A DNA stretch of 17,106 nucleotides from Firm-04 sp045627405 (lineage in GTDB: Bacteria > Bacillota > Clostridia > Oscillospirales > Ruminococcaceae). The translations under genes were made by a program, and so were the position numbers. The stretch's first letter is position 1. The number at the start of each line of letters is the position of its first letter. Shown here one piece after another: positions 6,569-13,818 of this stretch. Where the stretch lies: contig JAZQNP010000099.1 in NCBI GenBank assembly GCA_045627405.1, positions 1 through 17,106 on the forward strand, in the 5' to 3' direction. The notes under the pieces were generated by a model, which worked only from the letters and a program-made list of their open reading frames with translations, had not been told where the DNA came from and searched no databases.

Positions 6569-6946
6569 ATGAAAAAGCGTCTGCTGCGGGTGCTGGGAAT
6601 CTGGGGCATCATGCTGGGGCTGCTCTTGTGCTACGGCATTGTGACGGAGCATCTGGGCGGCGGGATCCCCTGCGTATTTCAGGAGCTGACGGGACTGCGC
6701 TGTCCGGGCTGCGGGAATACGCACGCACTGCGTGCGCTGGTGACGGGACATCTGATCGAAGCTCTGCACTGGAATTATCTGATGCCGGCAGAGGCACTGT
6801 ATGTCGCTTTTGTGATCTGGAACACCTCTTACCGTTATGTCAGGACGGGTACATATCATCTGACCGTCGGCTCGGAGAAGCTCGGCATCGCGTTCGTGGC
6901 GGTACTGTTTTCATGGTGGGTTCTGCGAAATGTTTTCGGTGTATAA
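6569..6946 (+). CDS. DUF2752 family membrane protein
   Basis: A 125-residue membrane protein. The signature is CVFQELTGLRCPGCGNTHA, with the CPGCG motif and the following HALRALVTGHLIEAL and NYLMPAEAL segments, as in DUF2752. Hydrophobic stretches cover the N-terminus, the middle segment around EALYVAFVIW, and the C-terminus (LGIAFVAVLFSWWVL). Function is unknown. The cysteine pair could bind metal or form a disulfide, which is inference. The ATG at 6569 has GAGGGG about seven bases upstream. The upstream in-frame ATG at 6554 has poor spacing. Confidence 0.82.
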   Translation: MKKRLLRVLGIWGIMLGLLLCYGIVTEHLGGGIPCVFQELTGLRCPGCGNTHALRALVTGHLIEALHWNYLMPAEALYVAFVIWNTSYRYVRTGTYHLTVGSEKLGIAFVAVLFSWWVLRNVFGV

Positions 6947-7029
6947 TCAATACACAAGACAGGCATATTTCATCGCATCGCTTTAACCGTCTTTTTTTTC
7001 CGCTATCATATGTTTTTCACAAACGGGAG

Positions 7030-7035
7030 TATAAT
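7030..7035 (+). promoter_or_regulatory. -10 box before the HtrA-like gene
   Basis: A perfect TATAAT lies 73 bp before the chosen start codon. No convincing -35 box is found 16-18 bp upstream, so the promoter may be weak or activator-dependent. Its place after the DUF2752 gene supports separate transcription of the protease and the shorter start. Confidence 0.5.
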
Positions 7036-7107
7036 AAAAGCATAGAGCAAAGAACCCACGACGATGCCGCGCAGGCGGCACAGATCAAAAAGAAAGAGGT
7101 GCTGATA

Positions 7108-8649
7108 ATGCTGCAAAACAATCTCAGTGATGAAATGAATACCGGAAGGGTTGATCCGGATACGATCGAGCGGGTGACAGATCCGGGCGTCCGGAATGCT
7201 GCACCGGTACAGCAGCCGGTCATGCAGCAGGGCGGCAGTTACTATTCTCCCAGAAGCGGGTATCCCGCATCCGGCGGTTACATCCCGCCGACCGGCGGAA
7301 ACAATGTTTCAAGCGGCGGCGATGACGGCACACCCCCGAAGAAAAAATCGCATAAGGGCCTGAAAGCCCTCGGTGTGTTTGCCGCGATTGCATTTCTTTC
7401 CTATGCTTCCATTCAGTGCTATCAGTTTGCAACCGAGAATGAAGCAATCCGGCAGTTCCTCGGCAAAGATTCGAGCACCGCGGAGGAACGCCTCAATCTG
7501 GATTCGGATGATGAAGATGTCAGCACGGCAGATACATCCTCTGAGGATTCCGATGCGGGCAGCGCGGCGAGCGGCACAACGGATTCGGCGGTCTATACCG
7601 TACAGAGCTGGATTGACCTTGCGGCGCGTGACGATGCCATGAGCATTCCGGATATTGTCGATAAGGTGATGCCCTCTTCGGTCGGAGTCTCCTCGGTTTT
7701 TGAGATCGAACGGCAGAGTTATTCGATGTGGGGCTACGGTCAGCCTTCGGTGTATGAAGCGACCGGCACCGGCACCGGCATCATCATGACGGCGGACGGA
7801 TATATCATCACCAATGCACATGTGATTTACGACAGCGAATACGGCGGCGGACTTGCAAAGGAAGTGCAGGTCGTGCTGAATGAGGATTATTACAAAGGCG
7901 AAACGACCTATACGGCAACAGTCGTGGGTTATGATACCGAAGAGGATATTGCCATCCTGAAAATCAGTGCGTCGCAGGATCTGGTTGCGGCAGAATTCGG
8001 CAGCAGCGATGATCTGCGCGTCGGAGAACTGGTTGTCGCAATCGGCAATCCGCTCGGCTTTGATCTGTTCGGCACGGTGACGACCGGTATTGTCTCCGCA
8101 CTGAACCGTGAAGTGACCATCAATGAATCGACGATGAATCTGATTCAGACGGATGCGGCGATCAACTCCGGCAACTCCGGCGGCCCGCTGATCAACAGCT
8201 ACGGTCAGGTCATCGGCATCAACTCCGCGAAGCTGAGCAGCAGCTATTCGGATTCTGCCAGCATCGAGGGTCTGTGCTTTGCAATCCCGATGACACATGC
8301 GATGGAAGTCATTGACGATCTGATCAACTTCGGCTATGTCCGCGGCAAGCCGCTGATCGGCATTACCGGCACGAACATCTCCGAGGAGATCTCGCAGGCA
8401 TACGGCATTCCGGTTGGCGTGTATGTGCAGTCGGTCAGCGACGGCGGCGCGGCAGATATTGCCGGCATCCGTGAGGGCGATGTCATCATTGCAATCAACG
8501 GCGAGACCGTTACAAACTATGACGAACTGAACGCTGAAAAGGATCAGTACAAGGCGGGCGAGATGATTACAGTGACTGTAACCCGCGACGGTCAGGATCT
8601 GGATTACACGCTCATCTTGCAGGAAAAGGTGCCGACTGCGGCAGACTGA
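7108..8649 (+). CDS. htrA: HtrA/DegP-like membrane-anchored serine protease with PDZ domain
   Basis: A 513-residue envelope quality-control protease. Order of parts: a cytoplasmic tail rich in Gly, Pro, Gln and Ser (1-82), a membrane anchor (about 86-108), an acidic Asp/Ser/Thr linker (120-160), the trypsin-like domain (about 180-405) and one PDZ domain (about 415-505). The catalytic triad is H238 in TNAHV, D280 in EEDIAIL and S357 in GNSGGP. The oxyanion region AIGNPLG is also present. The PDZ domain shows the GVYVQSVSDGGAAD and REGDVIIAING pattern. The ATG at 7108 is preceded by GAGGTG. A much longer in-frame ORF reaches back to 6628, but that part overlaps the DUF2752 gene and does not look coding. 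It is followed by a clear terminator. Confidence 0.95.
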   Translation: MLQNNLSDEMNTGRVDPDTIERVTDPGVRNAAPVQQPVMQQGGSYYSPRSGYPASGGYIPPTGGNNVSSGGDDGTPPKKKSHKGLKALGVFAAIAFLSYASIQCYQFATENEAIRQFLGKDSSTAEERLNLDSDDEDVSTADTSSEDSDAGSAASGTTDSAVYTVQSWIDLAARDDAMSIPDIVDKVMPSSVGVSSVFEIERQSYSMWGYGQPSVYEATGTGTGIIMTADGYIITNAHVIYDSEYGGGLAKEVQVVLNEDYYKGETTYTATVVGYDTEEDIAILKISASQDLVAAEFGSSDDLRVGELVVAIGNPLGFDLFGTVTTGIVSALNREVTINESTMNLIQTDAAINSGNSGGPLINSYGQVIGINSAKLSSSYSDSASIEGLCFAIPMTHAMEVIDDLINFGYVRGKPLIGITGTNISEEISQAYGIPVGVYVQSVSDGGAADIAGIREGDVIIAINGETVTNYDELNAEKDQYKAGEMITVTVTRDGQDLDYTLILQEKVPTAAD

Positions 8650-8701
8650 TCGCTTCTTTTGAAATCCCCCTCTCTTTTTCGATACTTCTTCATGACGAAA
8701 T

Positions 8702-8736
8702 CCCTCCGGAATGCAGAGCCGGAGGGGTTTTGCTTT
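8702..8736 (+). terminator. Terminator of the HtrA-like gene
   Basis: CCCTCCGG (8702-8709) pairs with CCGGAGGG (8719-8726), followed by TTTTGCTTT. It lies about 50 bases past the stop codon. Confidence 0.85.
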
Positions 8737-8827
8737 ATATGCAGATGATACAAAAATATCGAATTAGAGTTGTGCAACTGGACGAAACGCCGAAAATCAG
8801 AAAGCTTCACAAAATGTACACAAAAAT

Positions 8828-8837
8828 ATGCTATACT
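8828..8837 (+). promoter_or_regulatory. Extended -10 promoter of the ABC transporter gene
   Basis: TATACT (8832-8837) is preceded by TGC, the extended -10 arrangement, and there is no good -35 box. The start of transcription near 8844 falls after the first in-frame ATG (8770) and so supports the GTG start at 8911. Confidence 0.55.
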
Positions 8838-8910
8838 CCTCCCGTATTGGAATAAACTGCCTTTGCTATATACTATACAGAGTTTGAAGAATCAGAAAGG
8901 TTGTGATCAT

Positions 8911-11900
8911 GTGCTGGGGCTGAAAGGCGTAACGAAAAATTACCTTGCCGGTGACAATACGGTACAGGCACTGAAAGGCATCGACATCATGTTCCGCAAG
9001 AATGAGTTTGTCGCAGTGCTGGGACCGTCCGGCTGCGGCAAGACCACGCTGCTGAACATCGTGGGCGGACTGGACCGCTATACCGAAGGTGACCTTGTCA
9101 TCGCCGGCAAGTCAACGAAGGAATATAAAGACCGGGATTGGGATCACTATCGCAATCATACGATCGGCTTTGTGTTCCAGACTTATAATCTGATTCCGCA
9201 TCAGACGGTGCTTGCAAATGTTGAGCTGGCACTGACGCTTTCCGGCATCTCCAAAGCAGAGCGCAGAGAGCGTGCGAAAAAGATGCTGGAAAAGGTCGGT
9301 CTGGGCGATCAGATCAACAAGAAGCCCAACCAGATGTCCGGCGGACAGATGCAGCGTGTGGCGATTGCGCGTGCATTGATCAATGATCCGGAGATCCTGC
9401 TTGCGGATGAACCGACGGGCGCGCTGGATACGGAAACCAGCGTGCAGATCATGGATTTGCTGAAAGAGATCGCAAAGGATCGCCTGGTCATCATGGTCAC
9501 GCACAATCCGGAGCTTGCCGAGCAGTATGCAACGCGCATCATCCGGCTGCTGGACGGTAAGGTGCAGAGCGATACCGCACCGTATACGGAAGCGGAAGAG
9601 GCGAAAGAGCGCGGCAAAGCGGCTTCCGAAGAGACAAAGAAAGCGAAAAAAGAGCGCGTGTCCATGAGCTTTGCGACCGCAACTGCACTCTCTCTGAATA
9701 ACCTGATGACGAAGAAAGCACGGACGATTCTGACCGCATTTGCCGGCAGCATCGGTATCATCGGCATTTCGCTGATTCTCTCTTTGTCGGACGGCTTCCA
9801 GACGTATATCAATCAGGTGCAGGAGAACACGCTTTCTTCCTATCCGCTGACGATTATGTCGCAGACGGTTGATCTTTCCAGTCTGGTGGAGACGGTTTCC
9901 GGTCAGGCAGAGCATGACGAGAACCGCACGCTCGATCAGGTCTATGTCAGCGATACCGCAACGGAAATGATGAATGCGATGGTCTCTGAGGTGCAGGAGA
10001 ATGATATGCCTGCGTTCAAGCACTATCTCGAAGAACATGCAGATGAGCTGGACAAATACAATATTGCTTACGAATACAATATCCAGCCGCAGATCTATCT
10101 TGCAGATACCACTGACGGCGTGACTGCGGTGAACCCCAATCCGCTGGTCGATGCTTATTATTCGATGATCGGCTATGATATGAACAGTCTTTCCTCTTCT
10201 TATTCGCAGCTCATGAACATGGGCACAGACGGCATGGACGTCTGGACACTTCTCTACGGCGATCAGGATCTGCTCAATGAACAGTATGATGTGCTGAGCG
10301 GAAGCTGGCCTTCCTCTAAGGAAGAGGTTGTGCTGGTCGTGGATGATTACAACGAGATTACCGATCTGACAATGTACGGTCTGGGTCTTCGGGATGCGTC
10401 GAAGATCTCCGATCTGTTTGCAAAGGTCATGGCAGGCGAGACACTGGAAGCACATTCCGATCAGTTTGCGTATGCCGACCTGATGAACATGCAGTTCCGC
10501 GTGATTCTGAACACCGACCGCTATGAGTATGACAGCACCCTCGGATACTGGGTGGACCGCAGCCGCAATGAGGAGTACATGGCGGAGAAGGTTGAGGACG
10601 GTCTGTCTGTGCATATCAGCGGCATTGTGCGGAAGAAGTCCGGTGTGACCAGCGGTGCGCTGATGCCCGGTACCATCTGCTATACCTCGGAGCTGGTGGA
10701 TTACCTTCTGGACGGCATCGAGCAGTCTGAAATCGTGCAGCAGCAGCTTGCCGATCCGGAAAATGATGTGTTCACCGGTTATTCGTTTGAGGATCTGGAC
10801 GATGTGACGATTGACGACGTGTATGCGTATATTGACAATCTGAGTGAGGCTGAGATGGCGCAGCTGCAAGCGATGTTCCAGATGATGAACGGCGACAGCA
10901 TCAGCGGCGCGGATATTGTGGATGCACTCACGGGCATGGATGATGAGGAGCTGGTTGCTGCGCTGAAACCGCAGTTCCTTGCGGGCATTACACTGGATGA
11001 TGCAAAGGCATTTGCCGCAACAGAGCAGGGACAGGGCGCGATTCTCGCGGTGCTGTCGGAGAGCATGGGTGTTCCGGCGGATCCGTCTATGCTGGACATG
11101 GTCACGGATGAGCAGCTGCTGGAAATCTATACGGGTGTCATGGAAGCGGGACTGACCGCGGATGCAATCCGTGCGAACATTGCAAACATGACCGAGGAAG
11201 AGCAGAATGCACTTGCGGCGTCATTTAATCCCGCGAGTGACAGTGAAACACTGAAAGCGGCAGTCTCCACGATGGATGAGGACACGCTGCTGACGCTCTT
11301 CAAGGAGCAGATTCTTGCGCAGTCCACGGATAACACCTATGAGGGCAATCTCAATAAGCTGGGACAGCGCGATCCGGACGATCCGTTTGCAATCTACATT
11401 TATTCTGCATCGTTCGAGGCAAAGGAAGAATTTGAGACCTTCGTTCAGGAATACAACAAGAAGCAGACAGATGCAGGCAATGAGGATTCGGTGATCGACT
11501 ATACAGACTATATCGGCATTCTGCTCTCGTCTGTGACCAAGATCATCAACATGGTTTCCTATGTGCTGATCGGCTTTGTGTCAATCTCGCTGGTCGTTTC
11601 TTCGATCATGATCGGCATCATCACCTACATTTCCGTATTGGAGCGCACCAAGGAAATCGGTATTCTCCGTTCGATCGGTGCATCCAAGCGGGATGTCAGC
11701 CATGTGTTCAATGCCGAGACGTTTTTGGTCGGCTTGATTGCCGGTGTATTGGGCGTTGTGATTACAATGCTGCTGGATATACCGATCAATCTGGTCATCG
11801 AGCATGTGTCGGGTGTGCCGGACATTGCCTTCCTGCGTCCGATCTACGCGGTGATTCTGATTGCAATCAGCATTCTTCTGACGCTGATTGCGGGCATTAT

Positions 11901-11955
11901 CCCTGCAAAGCTCGCGGCAAAGAAAGACCCGGTCATCGCACTGCGGACAGAATAA
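8911..11955 (+). CDS. Fused ABC ATPase and FtsX/MacB-type permease with large extracellular domain
   Basis: A 1014-residue single-chain half-transporter. The ATPase (1-220) has Walker A GPSGCGKTT (38-46), Q-loop Q90, signature SGGQMQR (143-149), Walker B ILLADE (162-167) with catalytic E167, and switch H198. A charged Ala/Lys/Glu linker (225-250) leads to TM1 (about 272-292). Then comes an extracytoplasmic region of nearly 600 residues, then three C-terminal membrane segments (about 882-908, 937-957 and 977-998) with the FtsX-like YISVLERTKEIGILRSIGAS. This topology is that of MacB/LolCDE-type machines, which transmit mechanical force rather than move a substrate through the membrane (family knowledge). 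Substrate or partner is unknown. The start is GTG 8911, with AAAGG ten bases upstream. An ATG at 8770 would precede the promoter. Residues 644-808 hold degenerate helical repeats. Confidence 0.93.
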   Translation: MLGLKGVTKNYLAGDNTVQALKGIDIMFRKNEFVAVLGPSGCGKTTLLNIVGGLDRYTEGDLVIAGKSTKEYKDRDWDHYRNHTIGFVFQTYNLIPHQTVLANVELALTLSGISKAERRERAKKMLEKVGLGDQINKKPNQMSGGQMQRVAIARALINDPEILLADEPTGALDTETSVQIMDLLKEIAKDRLVIMVTHNPELAEQYATRIIRLLDGKVQSDTAPYTEAEEAKERGKAASEETKKAKKERVSMSFATATALSLNNLMTKKARTILTAFAGSIGIIGISLILSLSDGFQTYINQVQENTLSSYPLTIMSQTVDLSSLVETVSGQAEHDENRTLDQVYVSDTATEMMNAMVSEVQENDMPAFKHYLEEHADELDKYNIAYEYNIQPQIYLADTTDGVTAVNPNPLVDAYYSMIGYDMNSLSSSYSQLMNMGTDGMDVWTLLYGDQDLLNEQYDVLSGSWPSSKEEVVLVVDDYNEITDLTMYGLGLRDASKISDLFAKVMAGETLEAHSDQFAYADLMNMQFRVILNTDRYEYDSTLGYWVDRSRNEEYMAEKVEDGLSVHISGIVRKKSGVTSGALMPGTICYTSELVDYLLDGIEQSEIVQQQLADPENDVFTGYSFEDLDDVTIDDVYAYIDNLSEAEMAQLQAMFQMMNGDSISGADIVDALTGMDDEELVAALKPQFLAGITLDDAKAFAATEQGQGAILAVLSESMGVPADPSMLDMVTDEQLLEIYTGVMEAGLTADAIRANIANMTEEEQNALAASFNPASDSETLKAAVSTMDEDTLLTLFKEQILAQSTDNTYEGNLNKLGQRDPDDPFAIYIYSASFEAKEEFETFVQEYNKKQTDAGNEDSVIDYTDYIGILLSSVTKIINMVSYVLIGFVSISLVVSSIMIGIITYISVLERTKEIGILRSIGASKRDVSHVFNAETFLVGLIAGVLGVVITMLLDIPINLVIEHVSGVPDIAFLRPIYAVILIAISILLTLIAGIIPAKLAAKKDPVIALRTE

Positions 11956-11960
11956 AAAGC

Positions 11961-11998
11961 AAGCATCCGGTATGCGGAATCATACCGGATGCTTTTTC
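11961..11998 (+). terminator. Terminator of the ABC transporter gene
   Basis: Fourteen perfect base pairs join 11961-11974 to 11981-11994 across a six-base loop, followed by a T run. It lies six bases after the stop codon. Confidence 0.92.
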
Positions 11999-12116
11999 TG
12001 TGCAGAAAAGTTTATTTGCTGCCCGCTATTGTTTGCAGCAGCAGGTTCAGATCAAGCGGCAAACACAGCTTCTCCGCACAGAGCAATCGTTCTGCACAAG
12101 ATCATCCCCTTTGCTC

Positions 12117-12145
12117 TTGCATTATTCTATTGAATGTGCTATAAT
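12117..12145 (+). promoter_or_regulatory. Promoter of the DUF3048 lipoprotein gene
   Basis: TTGCAT (12117-12122), 17 bp, and TATAAT (12140-12145), also preceded by TG-C as an extended -10. Start of transcription near 12152, about 40 bases before the ATG. The 120 bases between this and the preceding terminator show nothing recognisable. Confidence 0.8.
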
Positions 12146-12192
12146 AGAGAAACAGGCTTATGACCTGATAATCGGTAAAGAAGAGAATGACA

Positions 12193-13290
12193 ATGAAATC
12201 AATCAGAAGAATTCGCATTGGTGCACTGCATCTTGCAGAAGGCATCCTTTCGCTGCTCTGTGCAGCCGCGCTCACCGGATGTACCCACGCTATCCCCGCA
12301 TCCGAGCCGGAGCCTGTGACGACAACTGTCACAACCACGACCGAACCGCCGTATGTCGGTGCGCTGAATCCGCTCACCGGCGAATACGGCATGCGCGAGG
12401 AGGCTGTGGGAAAGCGTCCCGTCGCGGTGATGGTAAACAATCTGAAAGGTGCGCTTCCGCAATACGGCATCGAGGCGGCGGACATCATTTTTGAACTGCC
12501 GGTCGAGGGCGGTATCACGCGGCTGATGGCGGTGTATCCCGACTGGGAGAATGTACCGAATGTCTGCTCTGTACGAAGCTGCCGCTATTATTATCCGATC
12601 CTCTGCCTTGGCATGGACGCAATCTACTGTCACTGGGGACTCGACATGACGATGGCAAAGGATGTGCTCAACCGTACCGGCATTGATCATCTCGACGGCG
12701 GGTATCTGTTCGGCACGGTGTTCTTCCGCGACCCCGAGCGCGTCGGAGTATATGACTCCGAGCACACCGGCTACATGGACGGCGCGGAATTTGCGCAGTA
12801 TGTTGCAGATCACGGCATCCGCACCGATCTCGGAGATGCCTACAATCAGCCGCTTTTTGCATTTGCAGATGCGGATATACCGGTCACACCGGATATGCAG
12901 AAAGCGCAGAGCATGACGCTCTATTTCTCCGACAGCTATTTCAGCACATTCGATTATGATGCGGCTTCGGGCAAATATCTGAAACAGCATTCCGGTGCGC
13001 CGCAGATTGATCAGAAAACCGGCAATCAGCTTGCGTTTGAAAATGTATTTGCGCTGCAAACCGACATCGGTCTGAGCGCGGACGGCTACCGCATGGACGT
13101 TGCGCTGACCGGCGGTACCGGATGGTACGCGGCAAACGGCGGTGCGGAACAGATCACCTGGCAAAAGGATGCAGAAACTGCGCCGATCCGCGTGTTTCGT
13201 GCGGACGGCACCGAACTCACAGTGTCCGCCGGCAAAAGTTATATCGGTATTATCGGCAGCGAGAAAAAAATTACGTTCCGCGAAGAATAA
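12193..13290 (+). CDS. DUF3048 (YerB-like) lipoprotein
   Basis: A 365-residue exported lipoprotein. The signal has a basic N-terminus, a hydrophobic core and the lipobox LTGC with the lipidated cysteine at residue 30. A Thr/Pro/Glu-rich spacer (TTTVTTTTEPP) follows. The DUF3048 body begins with NPLTGEYGM and VAVMVNNL, and includes the conserved ADIIFELPVEGGITRLMAVY and RSCRYYYP segments. The Bacillus homologue is YerB. Function is unknown, but such proteins sit on the outer face of the membrane. ATG 12193 has AGAAGAG seven bases upstream and is preferred to ATG 12187, which touches that sequence. The gene stands alone, between its own promoter and terminator. Confidence 0.9.
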   Translation: MKSIRRIRIGALHLAEGILSLLCAAALTGCTHAIPASEPEPVTTTVTTTTEPPYVGALNPLTGEYGMREEAVGKRPVAVMVNNLKGALPQYGIEAADIIFELPVEGGITRLMAVYPDWENVPNVCSVRSCRYYYPILCLGMDAIYCHWGLDMTMAKDVLNRTGIDHLDGGYLFGTVFFRDPERVGVYDSEHTGYMDGAEFAQYVADHGIRTDLGDAYNQPLFAFADADIPVTPDMQKAQSMTLYFSDSYFSTFDYDAASGKYLKQHSGAPQIDQKTGNQLAFENVFALQTDIGLSADGYRMDVALTGGTGWYAANGGAEQITWQKDAETAPIRVFRADGTELTVSAGKSYIGIIGSEKKITFREE

Positions 13291-13294
13291 CAGC

Positions 13295-13325
13295 AAAATC
13301 CTCTCTGCATGCAGAGAGGATTTTT
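13295..13325. terminator. Terminator after the DUF3048 gene, possibly bidirectional
   Basis: A perfect 30-base palindrome (13295-13324; half-site AAAATCCTCTCTGCA) has a T run on the plus strand and, by symmetry, on the minus strand. It begins five bases past the DUF3048 stop and could also end transcripts from the minus-strand region at 13355-13620. Confidence 0.88.
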
Positions 13326-13354
13326 CAATAGGAAACGAGCACCGGAGATGTCTT

Positions 13355-13620
13355 TCAGAGCGGCATTTGCTCTCTTTGCATCAGCGCATCGCATAAATCC
13401 GATGCGCCGATGATTCTGTAACTGACAAAAGAGAAGACGGTTTTGGTGCCGCGGATCGCCGGCATTTCTTCCGCGCAGACAACACTCACGGCGGATCTGT
13501 TTTATATGCGCAAATTTGAGCCGGAATTGCTGTGCAGATTCCACAAATTCTGCAATCGGCTGTCCGATTGTCCGGCGACTCATCCGGATAATTGTGCAGT
13601 GTTTCAATATCATAGGTCAT
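13355..13620 (-). pseudogene. Possible decayed minus-strand ORF
   Basis: No intact gene is seen here, but the minus strand reads like coding sequence in pieces. One open segment (from about 13590 to 13500) contains RTIGQPIAEFVESAQQF and RLKFAHIKQIRR. A second, in another frame, ends with a stop at 13355-13357 and contains VVCAEEMPAIRGTKTV, FSFVSYRIIGASDLCDALM and QREQMPL. Codon choice in both resembles the neighbouring genes. Frameshifts between them would be needed. I do not recognise the family. It may instead be chance open frames in non-coding DNA. The palindrome at 13295-13324 is placed as a terminator for it. Confidence 0.25.
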
Positions 13621-13648
13621 TGAAAATGAGGCGGGAAAAAGGTATCAT
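13620..13648 (+). promoter_or_regulatory. Candidate promoter of the pectate lyase leader
   Basis: TTGAAA (13620-13625), 17 bp, and TATCAT (13643-13648). Transcription would start near 13655 and give a leader of about 164 bases before the pectate lyase ATG. No better promoter is seen between here and the gene. A TATAAA at 13763-13768 lacks a -35 box. Confidence 0.5.
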
Positions 13649-13654
13649 AATCAT

Positions 13655-13764
13655 GGAAACCGGATTCACCGGATTGTCTCCGGCGCGCATTCTGCCCCCA
13701 AAGAATGTCGCCGGAGCATCCACCCCCCCGAAAAAGTACAAATAGCCGTTTCAACGGCTTTTTA
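13655..13764 (+). ncRNA. Structured leader or short RNA before the pectate lyase gene
   Basis: Between the candidate promoter and the gene lies a long hairpin: CTCCGGCG (13678-13685) with CGCCGGAG (13709-13716), and inside it CATTCT (13688-13693) with AGAATG (13702-13707). A C-rich single strand (13723-13729) follows, then the intrinsic terminator at 13744-13763. This is the layout of an attenuator or of a short independent RNA of about 110 bases. It matches no riboswitch class I can recognise. An in-frame 30-codon ORF (13653-13745) starts at the expected transcription start without an SD and is probably not translated. Confidence 0.35.
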
Positions 13765-13765
13765 T
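13744..13765 (+). terminator. Intrinsic terminator within the pectate lyase leader
   Basis: AGCCGT (13744-13749) pairs with ACGGCT (13754-13759) across a four-base loop, followed by five T and TAT. It lies 55 bases before the pectate lyase start codon, so any transcript from upstream must read through it. Confidence 0.65.
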
Positions 13766-13818
13766 AAACGAAAAGAGAAAATGCACAGGCCAACATGAAT
13801 TTTAGGAGGAATCGGAAA

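Noticed and set aside
6628..7107. N-terminal extension of the HtrA-like ORF
   Set aside because: It overlaps the DUF2752 gene in another frame, contains no family sequence, and is separated from the SD-supported ATG by a -10 box.
9112..10869. Very long minus-strand open frame antisense to the ABC transporter
   Set aside because: It is an effect of GC-rich codon use in the real gene. The His/Ile/Arg-rich translation has no domain, and no promoter or SD is present.
12199..13296. Minus-strand open frame covering the whole DUF3048 gene
   Set aside because: It is a shadow frame: the plus strand has the promoter, lipobox and conserved DUF3048 segments.
13443..13745. 100-codon plus-strand ORF before the pectate lyase
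   Set aside because: There is no SD, the candidate promoter lies inside it, it ends within a terminator stem, and its composition is not gene-like.
13655..13764. Known riboswitch in the pectate lyase leader
   Set aside because: I compared it mentally with c-di-GMP, ZTP and fluoride consensus cores and found no match. It is kept only as an unassigned structured leader.
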